Both the position numbers and the translations under genes were made by a program. From positions 1-33,155 of the forward strand of contig JAUMUA010000012.1 of the NCBI GenBank assembly GCA_030530925.1: DNA of 33,155 bases. The letters are read 5' to 3'. Under the pieces are notes generated by a model that saw only the letters and a list, made by a program, of their open reading frames with translations, had not been told where the DNA came from and ran no database searches. Origin of the DNA: Rothia sp. (in: high G+C Gram-positive bacteria) (GTDB lineage: Bacteria; Actinomycetota; Actinomycetes; Actinomycetales; Micrococcaceae). Below are positions 1 through 7,526 of the stretch, one piece after another. Within the stretch, counting starts at the first letter, position 1. Each line of letters begins with the position of its first letter.

Positions 1-384
1 AGCTCTGGCCCAGGCGGTCAGTCGGTGAACACTACCGATTCAGCAGTGCGGCTCACCCACCTTCCCACTGGAATTGTGGTGTCTATGCAGAATGAAAAGT
101 CTCAAATACAAAACAGGGCAGCGGCAATGCGAGTACTTCAGTCTCGATTGCTATTGCTCAAAAAAGAAGAAGAAAACGCTCAGAAAAAAGAACTTGCCGG
201 CGACGTCAAAGCTTCTTGGGGCGACCAAATGCGATCGTACGTTTTGAATCCCTACCAAATGGTCAAGGATTTAAGAACCAACTACGAAGAAGGTAACCCC
301 TCAGCCGTATTTGACGGCAAAATAGATGAATTCATTGACGCAGGAATTCGTTGGCGAGCGTCTGCACGAAACGAAGAAGACTAG
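1..384 (+). CDS. prfB: Peptide chain release factor 2, C-terminal part (5' truncated by window)
   Basis: Class I release factor that reads UAA and UGA stop codons and triggers peptidyl-tRNA hydrolysis on the ribosome. The frame is open from base 1 and reads [10 protein letters not shown], which contains the universally conserved GGQ motif that enters the peptidyl-transferase centre. It continues with the typical [12 protein letters not shown] strand and the charged helical stretch of RF2 ([17 protein letters not shown]), and ends at TAG 382-384. Only about 127 C-terminal residues are present, because the start and the stop-codon recognition domain lie outside the window. RF2 rather than RF1 is inferred from the [15 protein letters not shown] signature and from linkage to smpB. 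The next gene, smpB, starts 9 bases after the stop, so the two are probably co-transcribed. Most actinobacteria carry ftsE and ftsX at this junction; they are absent here. Confidence 0.95.
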   Translation, partial: SSGPGGQSVNTTDSAVRLTHLPTGIVVSMQNEKSQIQNRAAAMRVLQSRLLLLKKEEENAQKKELAGDVKASWGDQMRSYVLNPYQMVKDLRTNYEEGNPSAVFDGKIDEFIDAGIRWRASARNEED

Positions 385-393
385 AAAATAATC

Positions 394-885
394 ATGGCAA
401 CTAAAAAGAACACTAAAAAAGAGGATTCAAATAATAGAACGATAGCCTCTAACCGTAAAGCTCGACATAACTACAACATTGTTGAGACCTATGAGGCTGG
501 TCTAGCGCTCATGGGCACAGAGGTAAAGTCCTTGCGTGACGGCGGAGCCTCCATTATGGATGGTTTTTGCCAAATGTACGGCACCGAAATATGGCTAGAA
601 AATATCCATATTGCCGAATACGGCCGGGGGTCGTGGACAAACCACGCCGCACGACGTCGTCGAAAGCTATTGTTGCACCGTTCGGAAATTAATAAGTTAC
701 AGCAAAAGCTCAATGAAACTGGTTATACCGTAGTGCCTCTCAAACTGTACTTTTCTAACGGAAAAGCAAAAGTAGAGATCGCGCTGGCTACTGGTAAGCG
801 AGAATTCGATAAGCGCCAAGCGTTGCGAGAGCGTCAGGATAACTTAGAAGCAGCTCGTGCGATGCGCTATAAAAACTTGGGTTAG
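394..885 (+). CDS. smpB: SsrA-binding protein SmpB
   Basis: Small basic protein (163 aa) that binds tmRNA and delivers it to ribosomes stalled on broken mRNAs for trans-translation. The family pattern is clear: an N-terminal NRKARHNYNIVETYEAGL segment, then GTEVKSLRDG, then LYFSNGKAKVEIALATGKREFDKRQ, and a basic C-terminal tail that normally becomes helical in the ribosomal decoding site. Length is normal for the family. The ATG at 394 has only a weak purine-rich stretch upstream (GAAGAAGA in the end of prfB), which suggests translational coupling to prfB. The partner RNA gene ssrA lies about 170 bases downstream on the same strand, the classic smpB-ssrA arrangement. Confidence 0.97.
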   Translation: MATKKNTKKEDSNNRTIASNRKARHNYNIVETYEAGLALMGTEVKSLRDGGASIMDGFCQMYGTEIWLENIHIAEYGRGSWTNHAARRRRKLLLHRSEINKLQQKLNETGYTVVPLKLYFSNGKAKVEIALATGKREFDKRQALRERQDNLEAARAMRYKNLG

Positions 886-931
886 TCCGTTGTTTCGGCT
901 CAGCTTAGTGCATCGTGCCCTCTGCTAGCTC

Positions 932-961
932 TTGATAAAAATGCACCTTACGGTGTAGACT
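932..961 (+). promoter_or_regulatory. Candidate promoter for ssrA
   Basis: TTGATA (932-937) and TAGACT (956-961) are separated by 18 bases, a reasonable housekeeping-sigma promoter. Transcription would begin near 968, giving a leader of about 85 nt before the mature tmRNA 5' end, to be removed by RNase P. This is inferred from pattern only; another start nearer to 1053 is possible. Confidence 0.4.
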
Positions 962-1052
962 GAAGAACTCTGCACTGATTGGTCCTGTAGATATTCTTAG
1001 GGGTATCAAGCAGATAACTTTCAGCAGAGAAGTTCTTTGATAAAAGAATAAT

Positions 1053-1421
1053 GGGGATGATCGGTTTCGACGATGTGAGTTGAGACAGGTGAAGCGTGCC
1101 GAGGATGTAGAGGAAACTCGTTAATACCCTCTGCAAAAAAATAAGTGCAAAACAAAACCGCACTGACTTCGCACTCGCTGCCTAAGCGCGAGTCCAGTCT
1201 GTCGGCCTGAGCTTGCCTTTGGCTCAGTTCCCGGCATCAATTTAAAAGGCCACTGCTTGATGCTCTCGTCGTAGGAGCATCGGGGACTTTTATACGAATA
1301 GGTTCGGCGGCATATGTGTTTACGCAAGTGCCGGAGCCGAAAACACCACTACGTAAACTACGCACGTAGAAGCCCTGATGATGCCACATCGGACCGGGGT
1401 TCGATTCCCCGCATCTCCACA
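1053..1421 (+). ncRNA. ssrA: Transfer-messenger RNA (tmRNA)
   Basis: One-piece tmRNA that rescues stalled ribosomes with SmpB. The 5' end GGGGATG (1053-1059) pairs with CATCTCC (1412-1418), forming the tRNA-like acceptor stem with discriminator A1419. The T-arm GGTTCGATTCC lies at 1397-1407. The CCA end is not encoded (CAA follows), so it must be added after transcription. The reading frame resumes at GCA 1147 and runs to TAA 1183-1185, giving the tag AKQNRTDFALAA. This ends in the usual ALAA degron and matches the DFALAA form common in actinobacteria. The segment after the tag contains several G/C-rich repeats consistent with the pseudoknots. A strong terminator follows at once. Confidence 0.96.
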
Positions 1422-1426
1422 AACAA

Positions 1427-1458
1427 CCCTCTGTTTCTCTGAAACAGAGGGTTTTTTT
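1427..1458 (+). terminator. Rho-independent terminator of ssrA
   Basis: An 11-bp perfect stem, CCCTCTGTTTC (1427-1437) with GAAACAGAGGG (1441-1451), a TCT loop and a run of seven T. It starts within 10 bases of the tmRNA 3' end, so it is clearly the ssrA terminator. Confidence 0.93.
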
Positions 1459-1602
1459 GTTAACTGGCGCACCTGGCACAGCTCAAGAGCCCGATTGTGA
1501 TTCAATGGGAAGAGGTGGCTAACACGATGTGAAAAGCACCTATCAGCCTCACGACCAAACGCTGAATACATCATCAAACCATTGTGGGAATAAGGTCTAG
1601 TT

Positions 1603-2070
1603 ATGTCAGAACCACTCAATTCACCCCCGACCCAGCTCGGTGTACCTGCCCAATTCCGTATTCCGGAATCTGCTCGTGCCGCCTATGGTGCTCATCCCTT
1701 TGACCAGCGTGGGGCTGCTTATTATCTAGCAACCGGTGCGCTCGCGGCGTCAATCTTATCGGTGGGGCTGGTTTTTCTCTTGATGTTTGTTGCTGGGGGA
1801 GCGAGTCTCATTCCGGCAACCCTGGGGCTCATTCTGGGCATCATGGCGTTGCGAAAACTCAAAGAATCACCGTTACCGTATTTTCGCAAGCAAGCGAAAA
1901 CTTTTGCTGTATGGTCGCTCGTTCTCAGCTCTCTAGGTCTTCTGCTGGGCATTGCCTCGTTAATCTTTACCACCTGGCTGTTTTCTAACATAGGTGATTG
2001 CGATCAGTATGATTCAGGGTCAACTCTGCAGCAAGATTGCCAAAGCATCACCGAAGATTCTGCCTCATAA
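1603..2070 (+). CDS. Small membrane protein of DUF4190-like type
   Basis: A 155-residue protein of unknown function. It has a Pro-rich, probably cytoplasmic N-terminus (about residues 1-40), then about three hydrophobic segments: residues 43-65 (ALAASILSVGLVFLLMFVAG), 68-82 (ASLIPATLGLILGIMAL), and 103-128 after a basic loop RKLKESPLPYFRKQAK. A short acidic tail carries two cysteines (GDCDQYD and QQDCQS). The GLILGIMALRK stretch resembles DUF4190 proteins, common in actinobacteria and usually annotated as hypothetical membrane proteins. The ATG is preceded by AAGG at about 10 bases. The gene stands alone between the ssrA terminator and a bidirectional terminator shared with hisN. I cannot assign a function. 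Confidence 0.8.
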   Translation: MSEPLNSPPTQLGVPAQFRIPESARAAYGAHPFDQRGAAYYLATGALAASILSVGLVFLLMFVAGGASLIPATLGLILGIMALRKLKESPLPYFRKQAKTFAVWSLVLSSLGLLLGIASLIFTTWLFSNIGDCDQYDSGSTLQQDCQSITEDSAS

Positions 2071-2080
2071 CAAGCAATAG

Positions 2081-2119
2081 AAAAGGGCGAACGTTGTGAT
2101 CACAACGTTCGCCCTTTTT
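2081..2119. terminator. Bidirectional terminator between the DUF4190-like gene and hisN
   Basis: A perfect 30-base palindrome at 2085-2114 (arms GGGCGAACGTTGTGA and its complement), flanked by AAAA on the left and TTTTT on the right. It can end transcription from both converging genes. Confidence 0.92.
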
Positions 2120-2127
2120 GCATAGTG

Positions 2128-2919
2128 TTATTCGGTGCCCAGATACTGCAGAGCTGCATCATGGAGCAATGAATTTGTAGCCACTGCGTTTGCTCCAAAT
2201 GGGCCCTCTTCGCCAGAAAGAGAAGTAAATCGTCCCCCAGCTTCTTGCACGATGGGCACCAACGCGGCCATGTCATGTAAATTCAGTTCGGGTTCTGCTG
2301 CGATATCTACCGCGCCTTCAGCAACCATGCAATACGACCAAAAATCACCAAAAGCTCGGGTACGCCATACCGTGTCAGTGAGTTCAAGCATCTTTTGGCG
2401 GTTTCCCAGTTTCTTCCAACCACTCAGCGAAGAATATGAGAATGACGCGTCGGATAGCTCAGATACTGTTGAAACGGAGATTCTCTTAGCATTGGCCAAA
2501 GACCTACCGGTGTAGGCTCCGGTACCTTCTGCCGCCCACCAGCGACGTTGTAACGCCGGTGCGGAGACCACCCCGAGCACCGGGCGTCCGCGATCAATTA
2601 GGGAAATCAGCGTCGCCCATACGGGCACGCCGCGCACAAAATTCTTGGTGCCGTCGATGGGGTCAATAACCCATTGACGAGGCGAGGATCCGGTTTCGCC
2701 AAATTCCTCACCGATGACGGCGTCCCGAGTGCGGACGCGCGAGAGTTGGCTGCGAATGAGCTGCTCCGCTTCGCGGTCGGCGTCGGTGACCGGGGTGAGA
2801 TCGGGCTTAGTCTCAACGCTAAAGTCTTGATTCTGGAACTTAGTGAGGGTGAGGCGGTCGACGCTATCTGCAAGGATATGTGCCAAGCGCAAATCGTCGG
2901 TATAAGAATTAGAGTTCAT
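2128..2919 (-). CDS. hisN: Inositol-monophosphatase-family phosphatase, probable histidinol-phosphatase HisN
   Basis: Mg2+-dependent phosphatase of the IMPase superfamily (263 aa). Metal-binding motifs are visible: GEEFGE (about residues 70-75), WVIDPIDGTKNF (about 83-94), and a C-terminal region with LHDMAAL in place of the usual WDxAA motif. In actinobacteria such proteins downstream of aroA-rsgA have been assigned as histidinol-phosphatase, the step that dephosphorylates L-histidinol phosphate in histidine synthesis. The assignment to HisN rather than inositol phosphatase rests on synteny and is not provable from sequence alone. The ATG at 2919 has only a weak AGAGA upstream and follows the rsgA stop by 32 bases, so it is probably the last gene of the aroA-rsgA-hisN transcript. 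Confidence 0.85.
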   Translation of the reverse strand: MNSNSYTDDLRLAHILADSVDRLTLTKFQNQDFSVETKPDLTPVTDADREAEQLIRSQLSRVRTRDAVIGEEFGETGSSPRQWVIDPIDGTKNFVRGVPVWATLISLIDRGRPVLGVVSAPALQRRWWAAEGTGAYTGRSLANAKRISVSTVSELSDASFSYSSLSGWKKLGNRQKMLELTDTVWRTRAFGDFWSYCMVAEGAVDIAAEPELNLHDMAALVPIVQEAGGRFTSLSGEEGPFGANAVATNSLLHDAALQYLGTE

Positions 2920-2951
2920 AAGATGTGTTCTCTGACTGGGTGAGATAGTTT

Positions 2952-4043
2952 TTATTCAACAATACCGAGTTCTTTCTCAGAATCTACATCGGTGATTTCT
3001 TGAACACCCAATAATTTGCGTAGTGAGCGCAGACGAAGTTCGCCGTAGGCACCGGCTTTGCCTTCTGCTACCCATGTTGAGAGCGCGCAATCAGCCGCTG
3101 ATTCTGCGTGAGAGCAGCCCTTAGGGCAGTGCGCACTAGCGGGTGCGAGTTCAGCAAAAGCTCCCACGATATTTTCTTTTTCGATGTGCGCCAGACCGAA
3201 TGATCGGATTCCAGGGGTATCGATAATCCATGAGCTGGTGCTGTATTGCTGAGGACGTAGCGCCACCGCTGAGGACGAGGTATGACGGCCGCGCCCGGTC
3301 ACAGCATTGACGTGCCCGGTGTCACGGGTTGATCCGGTCAGCGCATTGACGAGGGTAGACTTGCCAACTCCAGAGTGTCCCAGCAGTACCGAGACTTCGC
3401 CGTCGAGCATCTGCAAAATGTCCTCTACCAAGGATGTTGTAAGCCCCTCAGAACCTTCCTCGCTGGGCGCTTTTCCATCAGAGGATTGCGAAAGCTTAAT
3501 TTCAAGACCCGCATGTTCGTAATAGTCCAAAAGCTCTTGGGGGTATTTGAGATCAGTTTTAGTAATGCAAAGAATAGGGCGGATTCCGGCGTCATAAGCC
3601 GCCACGATGGAGCGGTCAATAAATCCTGTACGAGGCTCAGGATTAGCTGCGGCTACCACAATAAATAATTGGGTTGCGTTGGCAACCACCACACGTTCAA
3701 AAGGATCGGTGTCATCAGCGCTACGGCGCAATAAAGTTGAGCGATCTTCGATGCGTACTAAGCGCGCTAAAGAACCCTCTTGGCCCGAGGTATCGCCCAC
3801 AAGCCCTACCAAATCTCCAACCACCACAGGGTTTTTGCGAAGCTCTTTGGCGCGTACTGCCACTACCGAATGTTCTTCAGAAGTGCCTTCGTGAACCACA
3901 GCGGTATAACGGCCCCGATCCACGGTAATAATTCGTCCGATCAGCGCATCTTTATAGGACGGTCGATCTTTGGTTCGCGGTCGAGAGCCCTTTTTATTAG
4001 GGCGGACTCGAATATCTGATTCATCCCAGGTTCTACGCGCCAA
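2952..4043 (-). CDS. rsgA: Ribosome small subunit-dependent GTPase A
   Basis: Circularly permuted GTPase that acts in late maturation of the 30S subunit (363 aa with this start). An N-terminal OB-fold (GRIITVDRGRYTAVV) precedes the GTPase. Motifs occur in permuted order: G4 as ITKTDL, then G1 GHSGVGKST, then G3 DTPGIRSFGL, followed by a zinc-binding C-terminal segment CPKGCSHAESAADC. I chose the TTG at 4043 (product MARRTWDESD) because it has AAAGAGG eight bases upstream, and RsgA relatives in this family begin with MARR. A longer ATG-initiated frame to 4133 exists, but it would overlap aroA by 101 bases and adds sequence unlike the family. With the TTG start the overlap with aroA is only 11 bases, typical of translational coupling. 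Confidence 0.92.
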   Translation of the reverse strand: MARRTWDESDIRVRPNKKGSRPRTKDRPSYKDALIGRIITVDRGRYTAVVHEGTSEEHSVVAVRAKELRKNPVVVGDLVGLVGDTSGQEGSLARLVRIEDRSTLLRRSADDTDPFERVVVANATQLFIVVAAANPEPRTGFIDRSIVAAYDAGIRPILCITKTDLKYPQELLDYYEHAGLEIKLSQSSDGKAPSEEGSEGLTTSLVEDILQMLDGEVSVLLGHSGVGKSTLVNALTGSTRDTGHVNAVTGRGRHTSSSAVALRPQQYSTSSWIIDTPGIRSFGLAHIEKENIVGAFAELAPASAHCPKGCSHAESAADCALSTWVAEGKAGAYGELRLRSLRKLLGVQEITDVDSEKELGIVE

Positions 4044-5406
4044 GGGACTGACCTCTTTCTGGGGTTTCGAATTGGTCGAGCATGTCTTTCCACATCGTTG
4101 GAAAATCTGGAAGAGTCTTTGAGGTAGTGGCAATATTTTCGATGACTGTACCTTTTATGCGAAGCCCAATGACCGCACCTGCCGTTGCCATGCGATGATC
4201 TGCATAGGTTTTGAAATGAGTGGCGTTTTGTACAGGTTTGAGAATTTCAATGCCGTCGTCGGTTTCTTGCGCGACGCCGTCCATCGCGTTGATTTCATGT
4301 ACCAACGCTTCAAGTCGGTTGGTTTCGTGCCCGCGCAGATGCGCGATGCCGCGTAGTCGGCTGGGGGAGTTCGCCAGAGCACAGAGGGCGGCAACGGTGG
4401 GGGCTAGCTCCCCAGCTTCAGAGAGATCAAGATCGATTCCTGCAAAACCGCTGTCTCGGTGCGCTGGGTTTTCGTGGACCGTCAACACATCATTATTCAA
4501 TTCCACCGTGGCGCCGAAAAGAGGCAAAATCTTTTTCCACATATCTCCACCCTGGGTGGTGTGCTGTGGCCAGCGGGGGATGCTAACGCTGGTGCCCAGC
4601 GCAATTGCAGAAACCAAGAAGGGACCGGCATTAGAGAGATCCGGTTCTACGGTAATCTCAAAGCCCGGAAAGCGTGTGGCAGGTACATGCCACGTGTAGG
4701 GCTCTGCTGTATCTACAGAAATTCCTACCTCACGCATTACCTCTAGCGTCATTTCGATATGCGGCATGGATGGGATCGCAGAACCCTGATGCCGAACGGT
4801 GAGACCACGAGGATATTTGGCGCTTGCTAGGAGCAGAGCCGAAAGAAATTGCGAAGATCCTGAGGCATCAATGGTTACCTCATCAGCTACGAATTTCTCA
4901 GGAGGAAGAATCGTAAAAGGAAGCTGATCATTTTGAGCCTCAACTTTCACTCCCAGATCACGTAGCGCACGAATCACTGGTTGCATGGGGCGATGGCTTG
5001 CATACTCATCGCCAAAAAAACGCGTTGTACCGGGCAAGAGAGCTGCAACAGGGGGAATAAATCGCATCACGTTACCGGCCAGACCGACGTCGATAGAGCG
5101 GTTTTCTTCTACACTCTGTTCAAAATTGATGGGATGAACGCGGATATCAGAGGTGCTGGAATCTGTAAGGTGCTCAACTTTGGCACCCAATGCCTCAATG
5201 GCTTGAATCATCAACGAGGTATCACGGGATCTGAGGGGTGCATGAATAATCGACGGCGAATCGGTTATCGCCGCCAGTAGCAAATACCGGTTGGTCAATG
5301 ATTTTGAACCTGGGATTTCAACGGTAGCTGATCCGCCAGTGAGGTGCCCGGCAAAAGGTGCCGCCCAATCGCCCGGTGATAAAGTTGCGTTCGATGATGA
5401 TGCCAA
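4033..5406 (-). CDS. aroA: 3-phosphoshikimate 1-carboxyvinyltransferase (EPSP synthase)
   Basis: Sixth step of the shikimate pathway: joins phosphoenolpyruvate to shikimate-3-phosphate (457 aa). Clear family motifs are PGSKSLTNR (residues 32-40), the AGNVMRF segment (residues 110-116, equivalent to the NAGTAMRP loop of E. coli), the PDLSNAGPFL stretch, and the C-terminal DHRMATAGAVIGL. The start is a TTG at 5406 with AGAGGA about 11 bases upstream; no ATG lies nearby in frame. A small hairpin (GGTGG/CCACC, 5436-5449) lies in the presumed leader. It is the first gene of aroA-rsgA-hisN. The residues at the glyphosate-contact loop differ from E. coli (Asn112 for Thr97, Phe116 for Pro101). Confidence 0.96.
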   Translation of the reverse strand: MASSSNATLSPGDWAAPFAGHLTGGSATVEIPGSKSLTNRYLLLAAITDSPSIIHAPLRSRDTSLMIQAIEALGAKVEHLTDSSTSDIRVHPINFEQSVEENRSIDVGLAGNVMRFIPPVAALLPGTTRFFGDEYASHRPMQPVIRALRDLGVKVEAQNDQLPFTILPPEKFVADEVTIDASGSSQFLSALLLASAKYPRGLTVRHQGSAIPSMPHIEMTLEVMREVGISVDTAEPYTWHVPATRFPGFEITVEPDLSNAGPFLVSAIALGTSVSIPRWPQHTTQGGDMWKKILPLFGATVELNNDVLTVHENPAHRDSGFAGIDLDLSEAGELAPTVAALCALANSPSRLRGIAHLRGHETNRLEALVHEINAMDGVAQETDDGIEILKPVQNATHFKTYADHRMATAGAVIGLRIKGTVIENIATTSKTLPDFPTMWKDMLDQFETPERGQSLGA

Positions 5407-5470
5407 AAGCTTGTTCGTCCTCTAGTTTTAGTGACGGTGGTCAGCCACCTATTTTACGCTGTTATACAGC

Positions 5471-5500
5471 AAAGCCCCGCCTCATTGAAGCGGGGCATTA
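5471..5500 (-). terminator. Terminator of the DoxX gene
   Basis: A seven-bp GC stem GCCCCGC/GCGGGGC (5474-5480 and 5490-5496). On the minus strand it is followed by a short T-rich run (CTTTGCTGT), 20 bases after the doxX-like stop codon. The tail is weak, so termination may be partial and allow some read-through into aroA. Confidence 0.65.
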
Positions 5501-5515
5501 CCTCATCACAACTTA

Positions 5516-6028
5516 TTAGTGACTGAAGAGATCCTCAGACTTATCTTTGATTTCCGAGCTAATCTTCTCTGATTTCTTAGCAATGTTTTCGCCGAGCTTG
5601 TTAGCGCGCCAGACCAACGAAGGGTTGCCGTCAGTATCTACTGCGGTGATGGCAATAGCACCGAGCAATGAACCATTGGTGAGAGCTACACGGGCGCGTG
5701 CTTTCTTAGCTTCTTTGGTCTCAGAATCAGCAGCGCTGTATTCGGTGTATGCGTTGAGAGCACCGGTGGTCAGAAGAACCATGGAAGAAATGCGAGGGAA
5801 CTTACCCAACGCGAACATTGAACCAGCAACTACCTGAGCGCCCGCAATACCCTGACCGATGAGTTCTTCTTTGCCCTTAAGCACAATCAACTGAGGGTTG
5901 GTCTTAGCAGCCAAATCAATTGCTTTAGCCAAATGAGCGTGTGAATCTGGGTTCTTCAAGTGATCTACACCTGAGAGAACAAAGCTTGAAGCGAGCAAGG
6001 GGCGTGCTAGTTTACGTACCAATGACAT
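5516..6028 (-). CDS. DoxX family membrane protein
   Basis: A 170-residue membrane protein with the DoxX pattern. The N-terminal helix RPLLASSFVLSGVDHLKNP is followed by a hydrophilic stretch, then helices around GIAGAQVVAGSMFALGKFPRISSMVLLTTGALNAYTEY and VALTNGSLLGAIAITAVDT, and a Lys/Glu/Ser-rich cytoplasmic tail. DoxX proteins are linked in other bacteria to thiol or redox homeostasis, and in mycobacteria to a membrane oxidoreductase complex; here this is only suggestive. The gene is divergent from the thiol-stress sigma factor next door, which fits a redox role by context. The SD AAAGGAAT lies just upstream of the ATG. A GC hairpin with an AAAC loop (6044-6059) sits just before the SD and might affect translation. 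Confidence 0.87.
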   Translation of the reverse strand: MSLVRKLARPLLASSFVLSGVDHLKNPDSHAHLAKAIDLAAKTNPQLIVLKGKEELIGQGIAGAQVVAGSMFALGKFPRISSMVLLTTGALNAYTEYSAADSETKEAKKARARVALTNGSLLGAIAITAVDTDGNPSLVWRANKLGENIAKKSEKISSEIKDKSEDLFSH

Positions 6029-6143
6029 ATTGATATTCCTTTCACCCGAAAACTCGGGTCACTTAGTAAATAATTACCTTTAAACATCATACTAAGCATA
6101 CGAACTGGATATCTTGAAATCCGTGCCACAACCGGCAAAAAGT

Positions 6144-6169
6144 GGAATAAAAATCGACTTTATGACGTT
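6144..6169 (+). promoter_or_regulatory. SigR/SigH-type autoregulatory promoter
   Basis: GGAAT (6144-6148) and GTT (6167-6169) are separated by exactly 18 bases. This matches the GGGAAT-N18/19-GTT consensus of the Streptomyces SigR and mycobacterial SigH regulons. It lies about 95 bases upstream of the sigma-factor gene, as expected for autoregulation. Confidence 0.75.
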
Positions 6170-6262
6170 CTAACCGCTAATACACATCAATCCAGCGCGA
6201 CTAAACTAGCCTGTGTAAACGAGAACATGTCCACTTATTGCACAGACACAAAGGAATGCTGA

Positions 6263-6919
6263 ATGGCAACCGAAAATCTCACTCAACTCAGGGAGAACCC
6301 TCATGTTGATGCCGAGTTAGATATCCAAAGCGAGTCTGATGCTGATCGAAAAATCAGATTTGAACAAGAAGCCATGCAGTACGTAGACCAGCTCTACGGG
6401 GCAGCGCTCCGCATGGCGCGCAATCCTGCTGATGCCGAAGACCTAGTGCAAGAAGCCTATATGAAAGCTTTTTCCTCTTTTCATCAGTATCGACCGGGAA
6501 CGAATCTCAAAGCATGGCTTTACCGGATTCTCACCAACACCTACATTAATCTTTATCGCAAGCGTCAGCGTGAACCCTATCAGGCACACACAGACACCGT
6601 TGAAGATTGGCAGCTCGCGCAAGCAAGCTCTCACGATTCAGTGGGACTGGTCTCGGCAGAAGCTGAAGCTCTCACTCATTTGCCTGATGACGACGTCAAA
6701 AAAGCCTTGCAATCCATTCCCGAAGATTTTCGGATGGCAGTATATTACTCTGACGTCGAAGGCTTCTCGTATAAGGAAATTTCCGACATTATGAACACTC
6801 CATTAGGGACAGTGATGTCGAGGTTGCACCGCGGACGCAAAATGCTTCGGGATTTACTGGCTGATTACGCCGAAGAACAAGGCATTGCAACTCATCAAAA
6901 TACTAGAAAGGGTAAATAA
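6263..6919 (+). CDS. sigR: Thiol/heat-stress ECF sigma factor (SigR/SigH family)
   Basis: Group IV (ECF) sigma factor, 218 aa. Region 2 is clear (about residues 48-102: [53 protein letters not shown]). Region 4 contains the helix-turn-helix (about residues 165-205: [34 protein letters not shown]). The [19 protein letters not shown] segment and the Trp in EDWQLA are characteristic of the SigR/SigH group, which controls thioredoxin, Clp protease and other thiol-stress genes. The ATG has AAGGA upstream. The anti-sigma gene begins one base after the stop (TAA 6917-6919, ATG 6921), the standard sigR-rsrA arrangement. Both SigR (Streptomyces) and SigH (mycobacteria, corynebacteria) are used as names. 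Confidence 0.94.
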   Translation: MATENLTQLRENPHVDAELDIQSESDADRKIRFEQEAMQYVDQLYGAALRMARNPADAEDLVQEAYMKAFSSFHQYRPGTNLKAWLYRILTNTYINLYRKRQREPYQAHTDTVEDWQLAQASSHDSVGLVSAEAEALTHLPDDDVKKALQSIPEDFRMAVYYSDVEGFSYKEISDIMNTPLGTVMSRLHRGRKMLRDLLADYAEEQGIATHQNTRKGK

Positions 6920-6920
6920 A

Positions 6921-7190
6921 ATGACGTCATCACAGAATCCATGTTCCCAAAAACTGGGTGAAATCTATGAATATCTGGATGGTGCGCTTTCGTGCGAAGA
7001 GTTGCAGAAAATGGACGATCACCTTAAAAACTGTGAGCACTGCGCCAAAGAGCATGACTTAGAGTGTGTGATTCGTTCAGTAGTAAAGCGCTCTTGTTGT
7101 GAGCCTGCGCCCCAAGATCTCAAAGAAAAGATTTGGAAGAAAATTTCCACGGTCAAAGAGACCGATCATTCAGCCCCGCAAAACACCTAG
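6921..7190 (+). CDS. rsrA: Zinc-containing anti-sigma factor (RsrA/RshA family)
   Basis: Redox-sensing ZAS-family anti-sigma factor, 89 aa. Zinc ligands are visible: Cys8, His34, Cys38 and Cys41 in the HxxxCxxC motif (HLKNCEHC). In RsrA, disulphide formation among these cysteines releases zinc and frees the sigma factor. Further cysteines at 25, 49, 59 and 60 are also present. A longer in-frame start at 6885 lies inside the sigma-factor gene and adds 12 residues unlike the family; the ATG at 6921 is chosen because it immediately follows the sigma-factor stop and gives normal family length. Its action on the sigma factor is inferred from family and position. Confidence 0.93.
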   Translation: MTSSQNPCSQKLGEIYEYLDGALSCEELQKMDDHLKNCEHCAKEHDLECVIRSVVKRSCCEPAPQDLKEKIWKKISTVKETDHSAPQNT

Positions 7191-7251
7191 AGACTTGCTA
7201 ACTAGAAATTGCAACCTAGAACATAACATCTAGTAGAAATATGAAGAGTAC

Positions 7252-7290
7252 AAAACAGGCCCTGAGGTTAATAACCTCAGGGCCTGAAAA
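7252..7290. terminator. Terminator between rsrA and bL37
   Basis: A perfect 15-bp inverted repeat (arms 7256-7270 and 7272-7286, CAGGCCCTGAGGTTA and complement). On the minus strand it is followed by TTTTG, so it best serves the bL37 gene. On the plus strand the tail is GAAAAGTTT, weaker, but the very stable stem probably ends sigR-rsrA transcription too. Confidence 0.85.
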
Positions 7291-7307
7291 GTTTAATTCA
7301 AGGGGTC

Positions 7308-7382
7308 TTAAGAATTAGGACGCTTACCGTGGTTAGCGCCATTCTTACGACGGTCCTTGCGCTTACGACCGCGCTTGCTCAT
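7308..7382 (-). CDS. 50S ribosomal protein bL37 (24 aa)
   Basis: A very short, strongly basic protein starting MSKRGRKRKDRRKN and ending NHGKRPNS. This matches the 24-residue actinobacterial large-subunit protein bL37, first recognised in mycobacterial ribosome structures. Support for a real gene is strong. A perfect SD (AAGGAGG) sits five bases before the ATG at 7382, a terminator hairpin starts about 20 bases after the TAA, and 11 of the 24 residues are Arg or Lys. It is too short for many gene callers. The upstream region has an AT-rich inverted repeat (TCCTA/TAGGA, about 7439-7453) that may belong to the promoter region. The product name rests on my recall of the family sequence. Confidence 0.85.
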   Translation of the reverse strand: MSKRGRKRKDRRKNGANHGKRPNS

Positions 7383-7526
7383 GTGAGCCTCCTTATGAGT
7401 TCAATACACACTCAACGATAGTGCGTACGATTGTATATCCTAAAAAATAGGACACCGCCGTCTATTTTTGCACAATCAGCCAGTAATTTCATTTCACCAG
7501 GCTGAGAAAGCGTGAACAGTGAGCTG

